From: Nitzschia putrida
Lineage: Eukaryota; Bacillariophyta; Bacillariophyceae; Bacillariales; Bacillariaceae
Direction: 5' to 3'
Length of the DNA: 64,000 bases
Assembly (NCBI GenBank): GCA_016586335.1
Contig: BLYE01000003.1
Coordinates: 1 to 64,000 of the forward strand
Of the stretch, positions 20,532 through 30,916 are shown piece by piece. The notes below the pieces were generated by a model, which had not been told where the DNA came from, did no database searches, and was given only the letters and a program-made list of their open reading frames with translations. Positions within the stretch are counted from its first letter, which is position 1. The number at the start of each line of letters is the position of its first letter. Position numbers and translations under genes: made by a program.

Positions 20532-23500
20532 TCAGGGTTCCTCCCTGATCGAGTCGAGAAGTCCACTTGTAGATGCCCCCCCCTTCATAGAAGAGTTATT
20601 GGCCTTGGGCACGCCCTTGGGCTCGCGACCCATGTCTTTTGTGTTGGCTCGATCGGGACTTCCTGTTCCGACCTCCACACTCCTGGAATTGGATGTGACA
20701 AAGCTCGGAGTGTTTTTTCCAGCTGCCAGATACAACTTCGGATCAGATTCCGGGTTGGAGAGATTCCCACGGATCTTTACATCATGCGTCAATAGAGCCT
20801 CCAACTGCTCATGAGCATCGTCCATAGAAATTTCTGGATCATTCTCGATTAGTTTTTTACGCAACTCCTTCAAGTCATCGTCCCATTGTAGTACCAACAT
20901 ATTCACTTTGCTTAGGTCTTCTTCAAGAACTGCCTTTCTGTTTTCGTAGTTCAATCCGTTGAGTTCGTCGTTCAATTCCTTCAATTCGGCTTCCTTTTGG
21001 GCAATTGCCGACTGTATATCTTTAAGCGCTGTTTTCACTTTCTCCTCATCCAACGCGACCCCCGACAACTCAATCGAATGGTCCCTCAACTCGTCTTTTC
21101 GGTCTCTCAACTCGTCTTTTCGAACTCTCAAATCCCTTTCTTCCTTTGTCAACTCGTCTTTTCGGTCTCTCAGATCCCTTTCTTGTTCTGTCAGCTGCCT
21201 TTCTTCCTGTGTCAAGTCATCAATAAGCTTGGATTTCAAGTCGAACAAACGCAACACACCAATCAAGTCCCCCAAATCGTGGCGAAACGACAAAGGCTCC
21301 TTTTGCTCGCCAGCCCTCTTCTTGAAAATGTCTGGCAACCATTCTGCATACAGAGGAGGATATTTCCGCAAGCCTTCTTGACCACCCAAATCATAGTCCA
21401 AGAGGAACGCATTGTCACTCTTGCTGCCGTCACTCGAGTCCACTGATCCAAAGATCATATTGTACAGGCGGACATCACCATGTACGAAAGATCGTTGCTT
21501 CCCATCTTCCTCAAATCCCTTATGAATCAATTTGAGCCGATGGAGAATAGGAAGGAAGGACCGAGGGCTACCGAGAGTTGGACTGGCACCAGACGACCCA
21601 CCAATTCCCATTCCCGCTCCCACTCCAGCCCTGGCCCTGGTAGTAGGGCTCCCGTGAGGTGACACAGTACTAGTAGTGGATAATCCGTTGCGACCTCGCA
21701 CTGTACCAGACGGCCAGTGCTGTCCAGCTGCATACTTGTAGCGAAGAACGACAATAGTTCCTTGGCCAAAGGGAATGCTGGGCTTTTCATCGCCCCTGCC
21801 CTTTTGCCCTTTCCTTGCTGGACCGGATATGATGGGGCGTGAATTTCCCAAAAGGGGCTGGAACGGTGTTTGTGTCTGTAGCCGTCTCTCCACAACTTCA
21901 GAAGTGCTTGCCAAGTCCACTCCTGCACCACCACTACCTTCTTCCCTACCTCTGTCACTACCACTATCATTACCCCCACCAACACCAATAGAACCGCTAG
22001 AACCGCTAGAACCGCCCATGCTGTTGGACACGTTCTTGACCTGCCCACGCCCATCCTCCGACAAGTCTTGGATGGCTCGCTTCACATCTGCAACAGTCTG
22101 CGTCGTGTCACCATTGAAGTAGACAAACGGATGTGAACGTGAACGTGAATCTGAATCTGAATTCGAATGTGAACTTCCACCACGGGCTAGGACAAGATGC
22201 CCCTCATGAAAAAAGAGGAACGGCTCCACATTCAACAACTCGTCACACAACCGCTCATCCACCCACATGTAAGGGGATCGAGCTGTTGGACTCATCCGAT
22301 TATCAAAAACCTTGTACATGCATCTGTACGTGTCAGAGTGCGACTCCACAATCTCAGCAGGGCTAGATGACGTTGTGGTACTTGTTGTGCAGCTACTTCT
22401 GGCACAATTAGGACCTTTTAGGGTCCAGTCCGGAAACCTCTCATTGACTTTCTCCTCATAGTTATCAAGAAGGTCAACAAGCTTCAACACCATTGCCACT
22501 GCCAGAACAATGAAATGTGATCCTTCCTTGATCAATTGGCAATTCTCCACCTGATTCTTCCCTCCCACAAAATCACGCCATACCAGGCTGTATCGTGACT
22601 GTGCACACCCCTCTTTCTCGTTCCATGAAAGTTCACACAAATATACACGGACTTCCATGTCTTCAATGATCGTCCTCGGAGGTTTGTCCACTTTCTCTGC
22701 TTGGCTGTGTTTGTCTTTTCCCTTGCCATTGGTATCAACATTGGCAATGGTATTGGCATTGGCATTGGAATCGCTGGTAGTTGTGACTACATCACCGCCG
22801 TTGTCGTTCTCGTCGTCACCAACGCCAGCACTAGCACCAATAGAGGGATCCTCAGGAGTGGTCGTCTCAACAATGGTGTGGGTCGTGGATTCGGTGCATG
22901 TACTCGTACGTGCGGTAGCGGTAGCGTCAGTGGTGGCCGTACGAGTATTAGAAGTGCTACCCGTAGTTGTGGTTTCCTCCTGCCTTGGAACGCGATTGAC
23001 ATGCAATGTCCACACAACGCGGTAGCGTTGGCCTGAGAACTTCTCCTTGCCACCGAACATGACTGCATAGTCAAGACCCTGCGCCGCCTTCCTCAAGCCT
23101 CCATTGTTGTCGAGAGATGCTTCCAGAATGCCAACAATGTCCTCGTGGCGCACATTGAGTGTGTCATTCTCTTTGGCCTGAGAACCAGGAGAGTTGGTAG
23201 TGTTAGTAGTGTTAGAAGTGGTGGTAGTATCGGAAGTATCGGAAGTATCGGCACTAGTAGAGGCAGTACCGGTAGTACCGGTAGTAGCGGTAGTACCGTT
23301 GACTTGCGGTGCTGGAGGTACCCGTACCTTTGCAAAAACAATGTCAGCTCTTGCGTTTCTTTTCACTTTTGTTTTCTGTTCCCAGTCGTACACTTGAACG
23401 TCATTGACTCTGCATTCAGCTTCGAAACACAACGAAGACAAACTACCGGTATGGTCGTGGAATTTAATAAGCACATCCTTCAATCCTTCAGTAAGTTCTT

Positions 23501-23675
23501 TCTCTTTCCATTCATTCCTCCTTTGTAAATCTTGAAGCAAAGCAGCAATGCCTTCTTCCAACTCTTGAACGTTTTCCAAGTCAACGTCCAAGTTGACGCA
23601 CTTCGTAACAACTTTACAATAGTGCTCAAGCAACAGCAACCCAAGTTGACTGCGAACGAGAGGGCAAACCGACAT
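20532..23675 (-). CDS. Crinkler-type kinase-like protein with C-terminal coiled coil
   Basis: Single exon, 1047 codons from the first ATG (23675). The N-terminal third is helical and ends in a YDWEQK / ARADIVFAKV strand pattern, interrupted by Thr/Ser/Asn/Gly-rich low-complexity segments. Around residue 732 it has FVHGDVRLYN and around residue 758 LLDYDLGGQEGLRKYPP. HGDxRxxN plus L[I/L]D[F/Y]D...G...YP is the catalytic-loop and metal-binding pattern of the protein-kinase-like domain found in Crinkler (CRN) proteins and related eukaryotic elements. Residues about 810-930 form a Lys/Glu/Arg-rich coiled coil with repeats of RDRKDEL and EERDLR. No signal peptide is seen. The kinase-like part lacks an obvious P-loop in my reading. 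Function unknown; possibly a self-versus-non-self or regulatory kinase. Confidence 0.6.
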   Translation of the reverse strand: MSVCPLVRSQLGLLLLEHYCKVVTKCVNLDVDLENVQELEEGIAALLQDLQRRNEWKEKELTEGLKDVLIKFHDHTGSLSSLCFEAECRVNDVQVYDWEQKTKVKRNARADIVFAKVRVPPAPQVNGTTATTGTTGTASTSADTSDTSDTTTTSNTTNTTNSPGSQAKENDTLNVRHEDIVGILEASLDNNGGLRKAAQGLDYAVMFGGKEKFSGQRYRVVWTLHVNRVPRQEETTTTGSTSNTRTATTDATATARTSTCTESTTHTIVETTTPEDPSIGASAGVGDDENDNGGDVVTTTSDSNANANTIANVDTNGKGKDKHSQAEKVDKPPRTIIEDMEVRVYLCELSWNEKEGCAQSRYSLVWRDFVGGKNQVENCQLIKEGSHFIVLAVAMVLKLVDLLDNYEEKVNERFPDWTLKGPNCARSSCTTSTTTSSSPAEIVESHSDTYRCMYKVFDNRMSPTARSPYMWVDERLCDELLNVEPFLFFHEGHLVLARGGSSHSNSDSDSRSRSHPFVYFNGDTTQTVADVKRAIQDLSEDGRGQVKNVSNSMGGSSGSSGSIGVGGGNDSGSDRGREEGSGGAGVDLASTSEVVERRLQTQTPFQPLLGNSRPIISGPARKGQKGRGDEKPSIPFGQGTIVVLRYKYAAGQHWPSGTVRGRNGLSTTSTVSPHGSPTTRARAGVGAGMGIGGSSGASPTLGSPRSFLPILHRLKLIHKGFEEDGKQRSFVHGDVRLYNMIFGSVDSSDGSKSDNAFLLDYDLGGQEGLRKYPPLYAEWLPDIFKKRAGEQKEPLSFRHDLGDLIGVLRLFDLKSKLIDDLTQEERQLTEQERDLRDRKDELTKEERDLRVRKDELRDRKDELRDHSIELSGVALDEEKVKTALKDIQSAIAQKEAELKELNDELNGLNYENRKAVLEEDLSKVNMLVLQWDDDLKELRKKLIENDPEISMDDAHEQLEALLTHDVKIRGNLSNPESDPKLYLAAGKNTPSFVTSNSRSVEVGTGSPDRANTKDMGREPKGVPKANNSSMKGGASTSGLLDSIREEP

Positions 23676-24070
23676 GTCCACCACTGCTACTACCAGTAGT
23701 AGAGTCGTCCTAGTAGAGTCTCTGTTAGCTGTTAGGAACAGGTTTTAATGGACCCAACCACACGCTTGTGCGTAGAGAGACATTCTGTCAACACAGCAGC
23801 ACACCAACAAAGCATCGCTGCGACAACAGTATGTGTTGTGTGTTCTCTTCAAAATCCCAAGTAGGTGGGGTAGTGGACCTACTTACCATAGATACATGCG
23901 TAGGAAAGGACATAGGATGAATATGTGATGAGTGACTGGTGATGACGAGGCATCATTACATTATAGGCTAACGATAGGGAATGTTCTTATTCTTTACACT
24001 AGGATCCAATGCATGCAAACAAGCAAACAAACCAGCACACAAGTAGTAACCCAGCCCAACATTTGTTTGT
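23676..24070. other. intergenic, no gene seen
   Basis: Contains TAGTAG-rich 5' flank of the kinase-like gene and the 3' flank of the next minus-strand gene. A short open frame at 23932-24123 overlaps that gene antisense and is not credible. Confidence 0.5.
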
Positions 24071-26424
24071 TTAACTTTGCCAGTGTACCACGTTTCGTAG
24101 CAATGCCTTGGCTGTCATGGTGAGCTTGGTCTTGTTAAAATGATCCCCCGCTCGACGGATCGCTTCTCCCGTCGTAGGGTACGGATGAATCACATTGGCC
24201 AACGACGCCAACCCTGTCCCTGACTTCATGGCCAACGTCACTTCACTTATCATATTCCCTGCATCGTCTCCCACAATCGAGGCACCCAAGATGGTATCCT
24301 TTTTGGCATCCACCCGAAATCGAATGAATCCAGTGGTGGCATCATCCAGAATGGCTCGGTCGTTGTTTTGGAAATGGGATTCAAAGACGCGGTATTCAAT
24401 GCCCTTTTCATCCAAATCCGCTCCGTACAGCCCTACACTAGCAATCTCAGGGGAAGTGAACGTAGCATAGGGGATGAGCATATCGGACAGCTTCTCTTTT
24501 CCAAAAAAGAAGGCATTGCGAACCACCGCACGGGCCGAAAAGTCGGCGGCATGCGTAAACTTGTAAGGTAGAGCACAATCTCCTACACCGTAGACACGAG
24601 GATTGGTCGTTTGCAGCTTGTCGTTGATATGGATCCCCTTGGTGGAATCGTATTCGACATTGGCACGTTCCAAATCCATTCCTGTAACGTTGGGACGTCG
24701 GCCTGTGGCGACCAAGACAGCATCACAAACAAGGATGGTAGGCTCTGCTGTTCCTTCCTCTCGTATGGTCAGTCGCATTTCAGGCATGCCACTTTCCGAG
24801 ATGGATCCTGTCAGTTCAATCGAATCGTATGCCTCTACATGAAGGCGAAAGGTGACTCCATCCTTTGTCATTTGGTCCTTTACGATATCTGCCATATCCT
24901 TATCTTCCTTTGGCAGGATTCTACCAGATCGACCCAAGACAGTAGTGGGTGTCCCCAATCGTTGCATGGCTTGCGCCAGTTCCATACCAATGACTCCAGG
25001 ACCAATAACCACCAAATGTTTGGGCTGTTGGGTAAGGTTGAAAAAGGTTTCATTGGTCATGACTGCCGGTCGTTCGGCTTCACTCTTGGCCGCTGTAGAT
25101 TGATAATACAATTCTTGAAGACCCTTCATGGGGATCAAGGTAGGTGATCCTCCCGTGGCAATGACGGCTCGTTTGAAATGCAACGTCCTTCCATTGACTG
25201 AAACGGTTCGTTCCGACGTAAAGGTTCCCCGTCCAATATAGACTTCGACACCCAACTCTTTGGAATACCTTGCCGCCGAGTCATGGTGACTAATATCGGC
25301 ACGTACTTTACGAATACGTTCCATGACCTTGTCAAAATCTACCTTGACGGCAGAGGGATCAACAAAGATACCAGCGGCTTGTAAACGAGCCGTGTCACCT
25401 CGGAGTTGATGGGCCAAGTTGGCGGAATGAATAAGAGCCTTGGAGGGGACACAGCCAACATTCAAACTATTCGTACAATCGTTCGATGGAAGAAGACAAA
25501 TAGTGGGGTAAGATTCCGCACGTTACATGACATGCACGTTGCACTGTAAAAATCACATATACACACCATAATATAGACGTACCAATCTCCGCCCAACATG
25601 TTGGCTTCAATCAAAGCCACTTTGGCACCCACTCCAGCCGAGCCCGACGCCGAAATCAAACCTCCTGCTCCTCCTCCAATCACGACGAGATCATAGGATA
25701 CCTTGTTGTTGTTGTTGTTGTTGTTGTCAGACGAGGAAGTATCGGCAATCGGATCTTGCCACTCGGGAGGATGCACATGATTCAATAGAACGGTATTATG
25801 TTCATCCATGGGCCACAAATGACTGGCAACATGAACATCTTTGGGATCCAACAATTCCAAGTCAGGCATCCGAAAGCGGGTTTGCCAAGGAGAATGTTCC
25901 TTGTCGGATGCATGGGCAGGAGGTGCCAAGTAATGTCCCCAATCCAACTTGGTTCCTGTCGAGGGACACATTTTGAATTCCCCTCGTTCTCCACCATCCA
26001 AGAAACGGAAAAACAAGTATTCATCTGCAAAGTCATGATCTCGCGTGACATGTTCAAACACAAAGGATGCTTGCAGGGCACGACCCATACGAACGGCTTC
26101 TTCGCGGGTGGCGGCAGCACCCGACTGTACAAGGTAATCCACAGCCTCACTGGCAACAAAACAATCCTTGTAGGTCTTTAAATGATATCTTCGATCCATA
26201 ATTTGTACATTCTTTTTGAAATTCTTGGCAATCATTTCCAAGGCCTTGGAAGAATGTTCTTGGGAAGTACTAGTACTAGTAGTCATGGTCACGAATTCTT
26301 GGAGTGTGGATACAATGGCTTGAGTGCACTGAGGAGACGTGTTCGTGTTGTTGGTAGTGGAAATATTATGATGAGGTTGATGATGAGGTTGTCGACGATG
26401 TCTTTTGCAACAACAAAGAAACAT
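24071..26424 (-). CDS. DEP domain fused to MerA-like flavin disulfide oxidoreductase
   Basis: Two exons, 26424-25583 and 25466-24071 (745 residues). The 116-bp intron (GTACGT...AATAG) falls inside the redox motif and splicing restores GGDCLNVGCVPSK exactly. Near the N-terminus is a CCC run that could be lipid-modified, then a DEP domain (DRRYHLKTYKDCFVASEAVD, SREEAV-like TREEAV, HVTRDHDFADEYLFFRF). Next comes the FAD Rossmann motif VVIGGGAGG, the redox disulfide above, the NAD(P) fold VVIGPGVIGMELA, ATGRRPN, YGVGDCA and the dimerisation domain with IHPYPTTGEAIRR. The vicinal Cys pair at the C-terminus of true mercuric reductase is absent, so it belongs to the broader MerA-like class. DEP domains target membranes or GPCR/Rap signalling complexes, so this fusion may be a membrane-recruited reductase (inference). 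It is divergent with the next gene, about 255 bp apart. Confidence 0.8.
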
Positions 26425-26679
26425 TATCCGGTAATAATGACCAAGAGAAAACGCTTACATGGCCCAAGCAGCAACCATGAAATAATGAAACCCTTCACAA
26501 GCCATTTTTGGCAATCTTCCAACGTCCAAAGTCTGGCCTGAGCAGGGTTGGTGGGACATGGTCGTGTCACATTTTTGACTCCGTTGACTCAAGCAGAAAA
26601 GCGGAAATGTAGACCCAATAGACTCCATCTGTCTGTCGACCGCCCCGACAACAAACAACAACAACCCGAAACAACCAAA
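26425..26679. promoter_or_regulatory. shared divergent promoter region
   Basis: The 255 bp between the ATG of the DEP-oxidoreductase (26424, minus) and the ATG at 26680 (plus) must contain both promoters. I see no clear TATA box. Confidence 0.4.
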
Positions 26680-28725
26680 ATGATGATGAAAGAGGTGTTT
26701 ACGTCGCCGTTTACGACGGCAACGACTTGTTACTCAGTTCCCTGTGACAGGTCTCTTCATTCACTACGGTTTGCGAATGAAACTCATGTGTTGGGTGTTT
26801 CACTTGCGACAGAAGCGTCGACGACGACGTCAACAACATCTACTTCCAGTTTTCCCATTTCAACCCAAGCACATGGTTTGATTCCTCGAGATAGTCCTTC
26901 TCTTATTTGTATTGGATACTCTCAAGTTCCCTATGAGGACTCTCCCACCCCCATCCAAGCCTATGCTCTCGTGGATCCTCTCTTGTTGGACAAACAACAA
27001 GATACACCACAACCATTGCATCGGCCCGATCGAACCACTACCAATACTACGAGTACCGGTATGGGTCAATCAGCTCCCATTCCTTCTTCTTCGGATGATA
27101 TTTCCATGGTATCTAGTCTTCCACCATCCCATGATATGAACTCTGTGGTTTCCAATGCAACTGGTAGTGTCACACTCCCTCGAACATCAACAACTACTAC
27201 TACAACTACACTTCGAAACAACAGTTCTTCGACTGGAGAAGCAGCTATTGCAACAGCAGCAGTTGCCGGTAGCAATATGGACAAGGATTTGGCAGTACCT
27301 CCTTCCATCCACACCTCTACCAATATTGCTATTGCTACTGCTGCTACTACTACTACTACCTCCGATGCAGATGCCGCCGCAGGTCCGACACCTCAACTTC
27401 CCAAGGCACGCTTGCTCTTGCAAATTCCTCCCCTACCATTGTCATCGTCATTGTCATCGTCAGATTCTCCAGAACCTACGAAACGACATGGCACGTTTGT
27501 GGCAGAATTGGACTTTCGACCCCTCAGTCCTTGTGTTTTGTATGTCGAACAATCGGTCTATTTGGTCGTCGGTAGTGCCGAAGATTCCCAACTCTATTGT
27601 TATCAACCCAAGTATGATGATATCATCACAACCTTTGGTCAACCATCACCCACTGGAACGTTGGAACGCATGACGTTACCAGATCCATCCTTGGTCACCA
27701 TGTATACGCCCATTATGGGTTTGGAATTTCATCGTTCCTCGGCTCCTTGGGAGCATTGTTATACGTTGGCCTTGACCACACAAGAAGGATCCATTCGAAT
27801 CATTCAATGGCAAGGGAGACGTCGTCTCAACAGTGACAATGACAACGATGTGGAGGTTGAACAAGAAGACCAAAAGGGTACAGTTGTAGAATCGACACCT
27901 CTGTTTCATCAAGCCACCGTTCATGATATTTTGGCAGATGGTCCACTCCTTCGACTTCATTTTCAAGATCTTTCCGAAGGTGGATTGCGCCTAGTATTGG
28001 GTTCCTTGTATGGATATGTCTTTTCCATGACACAGCCTACAGCGACATCGAGTTGGCAAGATCCAGATATGATTGTATCGGGATTGTGGAAGGATGCCTT
28101 GCAATCCGAAGATCCGGTCCTAGCTGTCTATGCCTGGAAAGAAACCCTTTGGGTTGGAACATTGGGTGGTCGGTGTTTGGTCTATCAACGGGGTATTTTG
28201 GGACACAAGTATTATTTGGCATGGGAATGCACACTTCCCTATTCCATCCATGGGTTTGGAATGCTCTTGTCGCAAGAACCCATTTCCTCCTCTTGTACGT
28301 ACATGGCTGTGATTACCCGTCGAACACTACATGTGTTGCAAGTTTCTCTTTTCAGGGAATCAAACACGCAACAAACTCCACGCTACAGCCTTGTCGCCGC
28401 TCAAAAACGAATGCAAGAACTCCTCAAAATGGCGACAGCAGAACCAACACCCCCAACACTTATTATTGAGGACCAAGCCGACGATGAGATGGTGCAAGAC
28501 CTTGCAACCGTGATGGAGGGAGATGAAGAAGGCGAAATATCCACCCCAGCCATACTACCATCCACCGAAGAAGTAGCCTCCCCATCTGCGACAGCAACCA
28601 AACCAGCAGATTCAGGAGACGACGACACAGATGATGATGATGAATTAGTGGACTATGAATCTTGGATTTTATTCCCGAAATGGCCATCACAGCGTTCGTC
28701 TCAACGCTCGAGAGAAAGCAAGTGA
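26680..28725 (+). CDS. WD40/beta-propeller-like protein, possibly kaptin-like
   Basis: The start is the ATG triplet run at 26680 (MMMKEVF); the frame is open upstream but without an ATG. There are 681 residues. Residues 1-40 look like a first propeller strand (HSLRFANETHVLGVSLA). A long Thr/Ser/Ala low-complexity insert follows, encoded by ACT/ACC runs. From about residue 275 repeated blade-like strands appear: LYVEQSVYLVVGSAEDSQLYCY, YTLALTTQEGSIRIIQW, ADGPLLRLHFQD, LVLGSLYGYVFSM, LWVGTLGGRCLVYQRG and YMAVITRRTLHVLQ. The ADGPLLRL and LGS..GYV elements recall kaptin, a KICSTOR subunit, but the match is weak. The C-terminus is acidic. A GTGAGT at the stop could be a donor extending the protein. 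Function inferred only as a scaffold. Confidence 0.5.
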   Translation: MMMKEVFTSPFTTATTCYSVPCDRSLHSLRFANETHVLGVSLATEASTTTSTTSTSSFPISTQAHGLIPRDSPSLICIGYSQVPYEDSPTPIQAYALVDPLLLDKQQDTPQPLHRPDRTTTNTTSTGMGQSAPIPSSSDDISMVSSLPPSHDMNSVVSNATGSVTLPRTSTTTTTTTLRNNSSSTGEAAIATAAVAGSNMDKDLAVPPSIHTSTNIAIATAATTTTTSDADAAAGPTPQLPKARLLLQIPPLPLSSSLSSSDSPEPTKRHGTFVAELDFRPLSPCVLYVEQSVYLVVGSAEDSQLYCYQPKYDDIITTFGQPSPTGTLERMTLPDPSLVTMYTPIMGLEFHRSSAPWEHCYTLALTTQEGSIRIIQWQGRRRLNSDNDNDVEVEQEDQKGTVVESTPLFHQATVHDILADGPLLRLHFQDLSEGGLRLVLGSLYGYVFSMTQPTATSSWQDPDMIVSGLWKDALQSEDPVLAVYAWKETLWVGTLGGRCLVYQRGILGHKYYLAWECTLPYSIHGFGMLLSQEPISSSCTYMAVITRRTLHVLQVSLFRESNTQQTPRYSLVAAQKRMQELLKMATAEPTPPTLIIEDQADDEMVQDLATVMEGDEEGEISTPAILPSTEEVASPSATATKPADSGDDDTDDDDELVDYESWILFPKWPSQRSSQRSRESK

Positions 28726-28994
28726 GTGATGGAATCATGAACAAGTGCATGGTTGCGCCGCTTCCAATACACCAGTTGCGCAAGATCCATCCCATTGCAC
28801 CTCTGCTGAAACGGACAGATCCGTATCGCCTTTACCGACGCAACCAGAAAGCCAACCTCCAGACAAGAGGTAAAAACAACAACAACAATAGAATACAGCA
28901 TCATGGGTCTATCATTATAATTTGATGCATTGTTGATAAGCTTTTCCAAAACTACCTAGGTAGATGACAGAAAAAGAAAGGCTTGATCGATCCT

Positions 28995-29519
28995 TCAATC
29001 GATCAAACCAGCTGCCAAACAAAATTCAATCAGTGTTTCAAGAGACCGATAGATCCGCATAGCCTGACCCTTGTGAGAAACACGGACAATTTCTAGCCAT
29101 TCCATTTGGAGCACCGACAATGATTTTCGTTTGGATCGTATAGATGCCAAAAGTCGACCCACATCTGAATTGAGACAGGTGGAACCAAACTCCAAATATT
29201 TCTGACCCAACGGTGTCACTTTGTATCCAAGTGGATGATAGCCCGACGGAAACAGTTTTCCAAGTGTGTTTTGTACTTTAGATACAAATGGGACATCTTT
29301 CGTATCACCTCCTCGTAATCGAACAGCACTCGAGCTATGTGATGAAGAAATCATGGCCAATGTTGTGCCAACGGGGGAGGTTTGTATCGGCGCCATTGTC
29401 ATTGCTGCTTGGCAATGTGCATTTTCTTTGCAGACTACTGCAAATCCTCCACATTTCCCAATAAAGCCTGTCCATAACAGAAGTATCAGAGAGGAAACTT
29501 TGATGTGAAATGCCAGCAT
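28995..29519 (-). CDS. hypothetical secreted or plastid-directed small protein
   Basis: 174 residues from the ATG at 29519; the frame is open further upstream but without an ATG. The N-terminus (MLAFHIKVSSLILLLWTGF) is a clear signal peptide. It is followed by GGFAVV, which could be a diatom-type Phe cleavage site leading to a plastid transit region rich in Ser and Thr (inference). The rest has VRLRGG, LFPSGYHPLGYKVTPLGQ and a helical C-terminus (LQMEWLEIVRVSHKGQAMRI) ending in LIEFCLAAGLID. I do not recognise the family. It is upstream of and in the same direction as nothing obvious; the next gene starts about 740 bp away on the same strand. Confidence 0.55.
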   Translation of the reverse strand: MLAFHIKVSSLILLLWTGFIGKCGGFAVVCKENAHCQAAMTMAPIQTSPVGTTLAMISSSHSSSAVRLRGGDTKDVPFVSKVQNTLGKLFPSGYHPLGYKVTPLGQKYLEFGSTCLNSDVGRLLASIRSKRKSLSVLQMEWLEIVRVSHKGQAMRIYRSLETLIEFCLAAGLID

Positions 29520-29728
29520 ATTGTTACTACAGCAAACCGTGGATTGAATGATAATGACAAGAGTGGAAGTGGAAGGAGGGGGGAGGGTGGTCGTCGTGGC
29601 GGCCACTAATGCGACATCCCATGCGACATGATGGTTTGCTCAAGGGATACAACTCGTACTTCTCGTACGAACTACAAACGAAACTGAATCTACTTTACGC
29701 TAGGGAGCAGCTGTATCATTACTTCATT

Positions 29729-30262
29729 TCAGCCTCGAAGGTTCAAACTCATGATAGTATCATCCTCAAACCTTCCAAACTCATCAGAGGAGAAGCCATC
29801 TTCTTCTTCTTCGTCGGAGGACGAGGATGACCTGCCAAAATGATCGTCCTTGTTTCCGCCGCTTCCACCAGGAGCACCGCCAGCCCCAGGAGAATCACCA
29901 CCACCTCCTCCACCAAACGATGAGGTTTTAGTACTTGGTTGCGCAGACGGAGAACCAGTAGGAGATGCAGTAGGAGTATCTGCCTCGTCATTTCTTTTGC
30001 CATTGCATGGTTTCGGTTTTCCATTTCCCGTCAAGCCGCAAAATGGAGCCGAGGCAATGATAGTGGGGGCAATGGAAGATGAGACTGGGCTGGGTGTTAC
30101 TTCACCAGTGGGTGGCGATGGTGTTTGGTGAGGACTAGTGCTGCATGTCGGGGACCCTGCTGGCGGATTCAGAGGGGCAGCAATGACACCTTGTCCAGAG
30201 ATCCCGCCAGATGCAACATAGTACCAGACGGTGAGAAGAAGGACTTGACTGAGGAGTTTCAT
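29729..30262 (-). CDS. secreted CGxTGxGxPKxCN-motif protein A
   Basis: 177 residues from the ATG at 30262, with signal peptide MKLLSQVLLLTVWYYVASGG. A Pro/Ser/Thr linker leads to FCGLTGNGKPKPCNGKR (the shared motif), then TASPTGSPSAQPST, a Gly-rich segment (SFGGGGGGDSPGAGG), a Ser run and an acidic block. The tail is DEFGRFEDDTIMSLNLRG. The tail matches the C-terminus of protein C (35549-36049) and the Cys motif is shared with proteins B and C nearby. Role unknown; the composition suits a secreted, cell-wall or mucilage protein, and this is inference. Confidence 0.7.
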   Translation of the reverse strand: MKLLSQVLLLTVWYYVASGGISGQGVIAAPLNPPAGSPTCSTSPHQTPSPPTGEVTPSPVSSSIAPTIIASAPFCGLTGNGKPKPCNGKRNDEADTPTASPTGSPSAQPSTKTSSFGGGGGGDSPGAGGAPGGSGGNKDDHFGRSSSSSDEEEEDGFSSDEFGRFEDDTIMSLNLRG

Positions 30263-30793
30263 TGTAGTAGTTCTTGTTGTAGACCAAAAAGAAGAGGAAT
30301 TGTGTTCTGTGTAGCACAAGGGAAACAAGGGGGGTTGAGAGTTTGGCAGGTGAAGGAGCAATGCAGTATGAAAGTACTCACGACGGGTGGCCAAAAGATT
30401 TGTGAGACGATCTTGTCATTGCTTTTTTGCGATCATGAGAAAAATCTTCCAAAATGTGGCGCGAAAGTCGCATTCACTAACCAGATATTTCGGTTGAAGT
30501 GCCATATTATTATAGTTAGCACTAACGTTAGTAGCCATTATGATGTATTGTGATCATTAACAAAGAGAACCCGGGAATAATCACGCTTCATTGCAAAACA
30601 TAATCATTGCAAGAAAGTTGCTTAGAAATTTGTACATTCATAACGGCGAGTCCCACCACCACCACGCTGCACGAAGAAGAAAAGGGAGTAGTGGGAGTAC
30701 TGTACTACTAAGTACTAGTAGTACGAGGAGTAGTGCGGAATCATAGACGCCATTCTGAAGCGATCACATACAGCAGGTACGGTACCGTACCCT

Positions 30794-30916
30794 CTAGAGC
30801 GACAGCAAGATATAAATGATGCCGCCAATGACGACAAAGACTACTAGTATCCCAATAACCACTAACCAATGGATGGTTTGAGGATTTCGCCCTTTAATTT
30901 GTGTCTGGATTCTTCT
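30794..30916 (-). CDS. candidate last exon of a tail-anchored small membrane protein
   Basis: Downstream of a pyrimidine-rich tract ending TAG, one frame gives a basic stretch (RRIQTQIKGRNPQTIHW) followed by a 22-residue hydrophobic segment (LVVIGILVVFVVIGG...) and a stop at 30794, exactly the form of a tail anchor. An upstream exon was not found; the overlapping 89-codon frame on this strand begins with GTG and ends before the membrane segment. Family unknown. Confidence 0.35.
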   Translation of the reverse strand, partial: RRIQTQIKGRNPQTIHWLVVIGILVVFVVIGGIIYILLSL

